Shown here: in pieces, positions 60,612 to 64,000 of the stretch
How the letters are laid out: every line of letters begins with the position of its first letter
Position numbering within the stretch: position 1 is the first letter of the stretch
Origin: Microbulbifer taiwanensis
GTDB taxonomy: Bacteria > Pseudomonadota > Gammaproteobacteria > Pseudomonadales > Cellvibrionaceae
DNA length: 64,000 nt
Assembly: GCF_014904815.1 (NCBI RefSeq)
Contig: NZ_JACZFR010000025.1
Coordinates: 62,001 to 126,000 of the forward strand
Direction: 5' to 3'
Notes under the pieces: generated by a model
Databases searched by the model: none
The model's input: the letters and a program-made list of their open reading frames with translations, nothing else
Told to the model about the DNA's origin: nothing
Program-made: the position numbers and the translations under genes

Positions 60612-61412
60612 CTAGTCTCCGCTCAAGGCTGACTGGCCGCCCGTCGCGTGGCGGCTCAGGTCCCGGGATACCAACCGCAATACGGCGGCGGAGGTGTCGC
60701 CCACCAGTGCCTTGTAAGCGGCGATGCGGCGCGCGAAGTGGTTGTAGATCACCACTGCGGGGATGGCCGCCACCAGGCCCAGCGCCGTGGCCAGCAGCGC
60801 TTCCGCGATACCGGGCGCCACCACGGCGAGGTTGGTGGTCTGGGTTTTGGAAATACCGATAAAGCTGTTCATGATGCCCCAGACGGTGCCGAACAATCCC
60901 ACAAAGGGTGCGGTGGCGCCGATGGTGGCGAGAATGCTGGTCCCCCGGGTAATCTTCCTCCCGCTGGCCGCTTCAAGACGTTCGAGGCTGGAGGCCACCC
61001 GCTCCTTGACCCCGTCCGCATCTGCCAGGGTGTCGGTGGACAGGTGCAACTCGTCGGCAGCGGCGCGGGTCAGTTCTGTATTGCCCTCGCCTCCCTCCAG
61101 TTGCGCATGCGCTGCCTGCAGGCTCCGGGCACTGGAGACCACCGCCAGGGTCTGAAACTGTCGCCTGAGTAAAAACCGCAGTTCCCGGGTCTTGGCCACC
61201 AGTACCGTCCAGGTGGCGATGGATGCCAGTGCCAGGCCGATCATCACCGCCTTCACCACCCAGTCTGCCTGCTGGAACATGCCCCAGGGACTCAGGTCGT
61301 GGGGCAGGGTGGCCTGTGCCTGGGCCGCAGCGCTGGAGGAAAACAGCAAGGCCGTCAGGGAAAACAACAGACAAGTTTTAGAAAAGCCTGGCCGTGAATT
61401 GCGACAGGTCAT
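60612..61412 (-). CDS. exbB: ExbB, TonB-complex MotA/TolQ/ExbB proton channel subunit, with signal peptide
   Basis: ATG at 61412 follows GAAGGAGTGCGA; the longer frame has no support. A cleavable signal (MTCRNSRPGFSKTCLLFSLTALLFSSSAAAQAQ) precedes three membrane helices: DWVVKAVMIGLALASIATWTVLVAK, then FVGLFGTVWGIMNSFIGI with the conserved channel motif, and LLATALGLVAAIPAVVIYNHF. Signal-bearing ExbB proteins are typical of Pseudomonas and related genera. The length is 266 residues. Confidence 0.94.
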   Translation of the reverse strand: MTCRNSRPGFSKTCLLFSLTALLFSSSAAAQAQATLPHDLSPWGMFQQADWVVKAVMIGLALASIATWTVLVAKTRELRFLLRRQFQTLAVVSSARSLQAAHAQLEGGEGNTELTRAAADELHLSTDTLADADGVKERVASSLERLEAASGRKITRGTSILATIGATAPFVGLFGTVWGIMNSFIGISKTQTTNLAVVAPGIAEALLATALGLVAAIPAVVIYNHFARRIAAYKALVGDTSAAVLRLVSRDLSRHATGGQSALSGD

Positions 61413-61445
61413 TCGCACTCCTTCGAGTTGGTTACAGAACATCGT

Positions 61446-61793
61446 TTAAATGCCGGGCCAGATTACCGGCCCTGACATCAGCAGGCCGGCAATTCCGCAG
61501 GCGCCAGTGGAATAAATAAGCCAGCGGGGGCGGTAGGTCATCAGGCCGATAACCGCCAGTGTAACGGCGCTGAGAGAACCCAGCAGGGCCACCAGTCCGA
61601 AGCCCCAACCCCCGGTGATCACCGATACCATTGTCGCCAGGGCCAGCAGCAACCACCCGCTCCGGCGCAGCCAATTGCGCTTTTGTACAAGCCGGGAGTT
61701 GGCGCCCAGTTGCAGGGCGTGGCGCTCCATGGCCAGGCACAGGCAGCCCACGGCGGCGAAAGCCAATGTAATGAGGGGCAGTGCCGGGATCAC
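61446..61793 (-). CDS. DUF3325 membrane protein of the iron operon
   Basis: GTG at 61793 overlaps the PepSY gene stop by 4 bp (GTGA) and opens MIPALPLITLAFAAVGCLCLAMERHALQLG. The 115-residue product has three or four membrane helices (SGWLLLALATMVSVITGGWGFGLVALLGSLSAVTLAVIGLMTY, then WLIYSTGACGIAGLLM). DUF3325 proteins are found next to PepSY and TonB/ExbBD genes in siderophore loci. Function is unknown. It lies 33 bp before exbB. Confidence 0.82.
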   Translation of the reverse strand: MIPALPLITLAFAAVGCLCLAMERHALQLGANSRLVQKRNWLRRSGWLLLALATMVSVITGGWGFGLVALLGSLSAVTLAVIGLMTYRPRWLIYSTGACGIAGLLMSGPVIWPGI

Positions 61794-63412
61794 AGGCTTT
61801 CTCCCATGGCCGTTCGCGGGCTGTATTGCCTCGCGGTTTCCGGTGCCTGCCACAGCCGCCGGGCGGCCCAGGCAAACGCCAATCCGAATCCGAGTGTGGT
61901 CAGGTCGAAGCCGGCGAAAGTCCAGTCCCCGGCGGCCAGGCTCTGGCCCAGGTGGCTGTCGCTGGTGAACAGGTTGAGCAGCGGCAACAGGCCGAATGCG
62001 CCGGCGGCGATGGCGAACTGCTCCGCCCAGCTGCGTGCCGGCGGGCGCAGGGCGGCGTGGATCAGCATCGCCAGCCAGGCGAGAAACATCGCGTGCACTT
62101 CCCAGCCGGCGCGGTCGGCCAGGTCCAGGGGCAGCAGGCGATTGGCCCAGAAGTAGGCGGCGATGCCGATCGGCAGGCCGGCCACCACGCCGGCATTGAG
62201 TCTTTCCACCAGCAGCAGCCCGGCGCCCGGTCCGCCGGCCCTGCGCGCCGTCTGCTGGCGTCGCTTGATCGTCCACAGTACCAGTCCGCTTGCGGCCATG
62301 GCCGAGCCCAGCAAACCGGAAAAAAAGTAGAGCCAGCGCAGCAATGGGGGTGCGAACAGGCCCTCGTGCAGGCCGATCAGCAGGTCGCGGGCGCCCTTGG
62401 CGGCGGAGTTCGCGGTCGCCGTGGCGGAGGGGGGCTGTGTGTGCAGCAGCGCGCCGCTGGCGCCATCGAAGACCAGCTGTTCGCGCCCGGTGCTCACGGA
62501 GTCGTCGGTATTCTCGTGAAACAGCACCCGCGCATTGCGGTCCCCGGGATGGCGGATATCGATAAAGAGGATGCGGCCTTCACCCCAGCGGCGCTCCGCA
62601 GTCGCGATCATCGGGCCGAGGGGCGCGAGCGGGGCGGCAACGCCCGCCGGTTCGAGTAGCCCGGGTGGGTCGAAGGCGTCGGCGATAAACTGCTGCCGCC
62701 CTTTGGGATCGGTGCCGTAATATGCCGCCACTACTAATGGCATCAGGGAGAAGCCCAGAAGGATAAGGCCGGAGTAGGTGATCATCAGGTGAAAGGGCAG
62801 GGCGACTACGCCCAGCGCGGTATGGGCATCCTGCCAGGCGCGCCGGCCCTTCCCCGGACGGAAGGTAAAGAAATCCCTGAAAATCTTTTTGTGGATGATC
62901 ACACCGGTGATCAGCGCCACCAGCATAAACAGAGTGGCAAAACCGACGACGGGATTCGACAGGCTGCGGGGCAGGTAATGCAGCCGCCAGTGCATCTGGT
63001 AGAGCAACTGGCCGCCGCCGGTGTCCCGGGCGGTGAATGCTTCCCCACTGGTGGCGTCCACCGTCAGCCGGCTGCTGGAGCTGCTGGCGCCCTGCCAGAA
63101 GAACTGCGGGTAGGGGGTATTGCGATCCGCGGGCAGGGTGATGAACCAGCGCTCTGCCGCCGGTGCCTCCCGCTGCAGCCGCGCCAGTAGTACTGTGACG
63201 GTATCCGCCGCGGGCAGGTCGATCTGGGGAGCGGGCAGTTCCGGCTGCATCCAGCGATCGATCTCGGTGTCGAAATAGCCCGCGGTGCCGGTCAGGAATA
63301 TGAAATAGAGCACCCAGCCCAGCGCCAGCCCCGCCCAGGTGTGCAGGCCGGTCATCGACTGGCGGAAGCCCAGTGCGGGGACGGCGACTTGCGAATTCTC
63401 GGTACCCTTCAA
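61790..63412 (-). CDS. PepSY-associated membrane protein, probable iron-siderophore reductase-like
   Basis: The 540-residue protein has a first helix (LHTWAGLALGWVLYFIFLTGTAGYF), a periplasmic PepSY-type region of about 110 residues, helices near 145-170 and 190-220, a second periplasmic domain, and four helices in the C-terminal 170 residues. Conserved histidines border the membrane (GLHTWAG, HTALGVVALPFHLM, HEGLF), as in PepSY_TM proteins suspected to bind haem and reduce ferric siderophores. The gene overlaps the DUF3649 gene by 4 bp and the DUF3325 gene by 4 bp, so the operon is tightly coupled. Confidence 0.9.
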   Translation of the reverse strand: MKGTENSQVAVPALGFRQSMTGLHTWAGLALGWVLYFIFLTGTAGYFDTEIDRWMQPELPAPQIDLPAADTVTVLLARLQREAPAAERWFITLPADRNTPYPQFFWQGASSSSSRLTVDATSGEAFTARDTGGGQLLYQMHWRLHYLPRSLSNPVVGFATLFMLVALITGVIIHKKIFRDFFTFRPGKGRRAWQDAHTALGVVALPFHLMITYSGLILLGFSLMPLVVAAYYGTDPKGRQQFIADAFDPPGLLEPAGVAAPLAPLGPMIATAERRWGEGRILFIDIRHPGDRNARVLFHENTDDSVSTGREQLVFDGASGALLHTQPPSATATANSAAKGARDLLIGLHEGLFAPPLLRWLYFFSGLLGSAMAASGLVLWTIKRRQQTARRAGGPGAGLLLVERLNAGVVAGLPIGIAAYFWANRLLPLDLADRAGWEVHAMFLAWLAMLIHAALRPPARSWAEQFAIAAGAFGLLPLLNLFTSDSHLGQSLAAGDWTFAGFDLTTLGFGLAFAWAARRLWQAPETARQYSPRTAMGESL

Positions 63413-63687
63413 AGCAGTTGCCCCCGCAGCAATAATCCGCTGGCGGCCAGTATTCCGCTGGCCAGCAGCAGTTGCAGCCAGGCCCGCACCGGCCGGCGCA
63501 GGGCGAAGACCCAGATTACCGCTACCGCGTAACAGGCGAAGCCGAGCAGGTTACCCGCCAGTACGGCTTCGCCGAGCGGGACAGGCAGCAGGCCCACCAG
63601 GAAGATGCCCGACGCCGTCGCCAGCGCATAGCCCCCGAGCAGGGCGGGCGCAGCCAGGGCGAGCAGTCGCCATCCAGTCAATTCCAT
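63409..63687 (-). CDS. DUF3649 membrane protein, first gene of the iron operon
   Basis: The 92-residue protein has three membrane helices (LLALAAPALLGGYALATASGIFLVGLLP, LAGNLLGFACYAVAVIWVF, WLQLLLASGILAASGLLL). This family is encoded beside PepSY and DUF3325 genes in TonB-type iron loci. Its start overlaps none of the upstream sequence, and the 258-bp spacer to the sigma gene carries a Fur-box-like site, 188 bp upstream of this start. Confidence 0.85.
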   Translation of the reverse strand: MELTGWRLLALAAPALLGGYALATASGIFLVGLLPVPLGEAVLAGNLLGFACYAVAVIWVFALRRPVRAWLQLLLASGILAASGLLLRGQLL

Positions 63688-63874
63688 CAGTTGCCAATCC
63701 GTATTTCCAACAGCTTGTTGGGGCTTTCAGATAATTGAGCCTTCATCTGGAAGCTCAGGTGTTTCTGTCACGCCAAAACAACGAATGAGCTGCAGAAAAT
63801 TACAAAATTTTTTCGAGAAACCCGACCACGTCGGTGACCAGTTAGTATTGCAACGATACGAAGTCGTCTATAAA

Positions 63875-63893
63875 ATGAAAATCATTATCATTT
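63875..63893. promoter_or_regulatory. Fur box
   Basis: ATGAAAATCATTATCATTT matches the classical GATAATGATAATCATTATC pattern in most positions, including the symmetric centre (AAATCATTATCATT). It sits between the iron operon (minus strand) and the ECF sigma gene, 53 bp before the latter's ATG, so it probably controls at least the sigma gene under iron repletion. Confidence 0.8.
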
Positions 63894-63945
63894 GTGGTGG
63901 GCGAGATGCCCTCCTGGCAATTGGACAATTTGGCGGCAACCCACC

Positions 63946-64000
63946 ATGCAGGATGCACAGATACTCAACCTGTACACGACACACCAGCGGGACCTGCTCA
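63946..64000 (+). CDS. FecI-like ECF sigma factor, N-terminal fragment (cut by window end)
   Basis: ATG at 63946 encodes MQDAQILNLYTTHQRDLL before the window ends. LYxxHxxxLL is the standard start of ECF sigma factors of the FecI iron-starvation group. The Fur-box 53 bp upstream and the divergent TonB/ExbBD operon support this. Only 18 codons are visible, so the assignment rests mainly on context. Confidence 0.6.
   Translation, partial: MQDAQILNLYTTHQRDLL

Overview
The window is a high-GC, densely coded stretch of a Gammaproteobacterium chromosome. TonB-dependent receptors, a TonB/ExbBD iron operon, BCCT osmolyte carriers, a DcaP-type porin and a CrbS/CrbR acetate switch suggest an aerobic marine heterotroph of the Microbulbifer/Cellvibrionales type; that placement is inferred from gene content and was not tested by a search. 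I see no tRNA, rRNA, CRISPR array, prophage or transposase gene.

Layout. 1-2.6 kb: the 3' end of gcvP, convergent with glutamate decarboxylase. 2.7-12.5 kb: a two-component/RND efflux block (outer-membrane factor, adaptor, RND pump and response regulator in one overlapping operon) whose presumed histidine kinase is cut off from it by an oppositely oriented Tat-exported multicopper oxidase. 12.6-14.9 kb: two tandem DUF1540 cysteine-rich proteins, an internally shortened GNAT gene, a methyltransferase and a divergent MarR regulator with three matching operator-like palindromes. 14.9-25.4 kb: an acetate module (crbS, crbR, acs, porin, DUF4212 subunit and SSS symporter). In crbS a 33-bp tandem repeat lies inside the ATP-binding domain. 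25.5-36.1 kb: an acetyltransferase, an autotransporter GDSL esterase, two tandem BCCT transporters, ArfB, an LDH2-type dehydrogenase, an HD-domain protein and a DUF2799 lipoprotein, with many palindromic intergenic repeats. 36.4-40.1 kb: an amidase-aminotransferase operon and an S41 peptidase-like protein.

40.2-44.5 kb: a Tat-signal SDR oxidoreductase divergent from a LysR regulator, then an exported beta-propeller protein and an exported acetolactate decarboxylase. A near-identical DNA motif lies in front of both the SDR/LysR pair and the propeller-decarboxylase pair, so all four may form one small regulon acting outside the cytoplasm. This is my best candidate for an undescribed system.

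44.6-54.9 kb: a Lon-related protease, a CARDB lipoprotein, two convergent TonB-dependent receptors and a glycerophosphodiester phosphodiesterase. 55-59.2 kb: a flavin reductase, a fused double-rubredoxin/rubredoxin reductase, a beta-carbonic anhydrase and a GNAT. 59.3-64 kb: an iron-uptake operon (DUF3649, PepSY, DUF3325, ExbB, ExbD, TonB) divergent from the start of a FecI-like ECF sigma gene, with a Fur-box-like sequence between them.

Intergenic DNA carries several families of inverted repeats, at least two with multiple copies. Start codons were moved downstream of the longest open frame wherever a Shine-Dalgarno sequence, signal peptide or family N-terminus supported it; these cases are stated in the entries.
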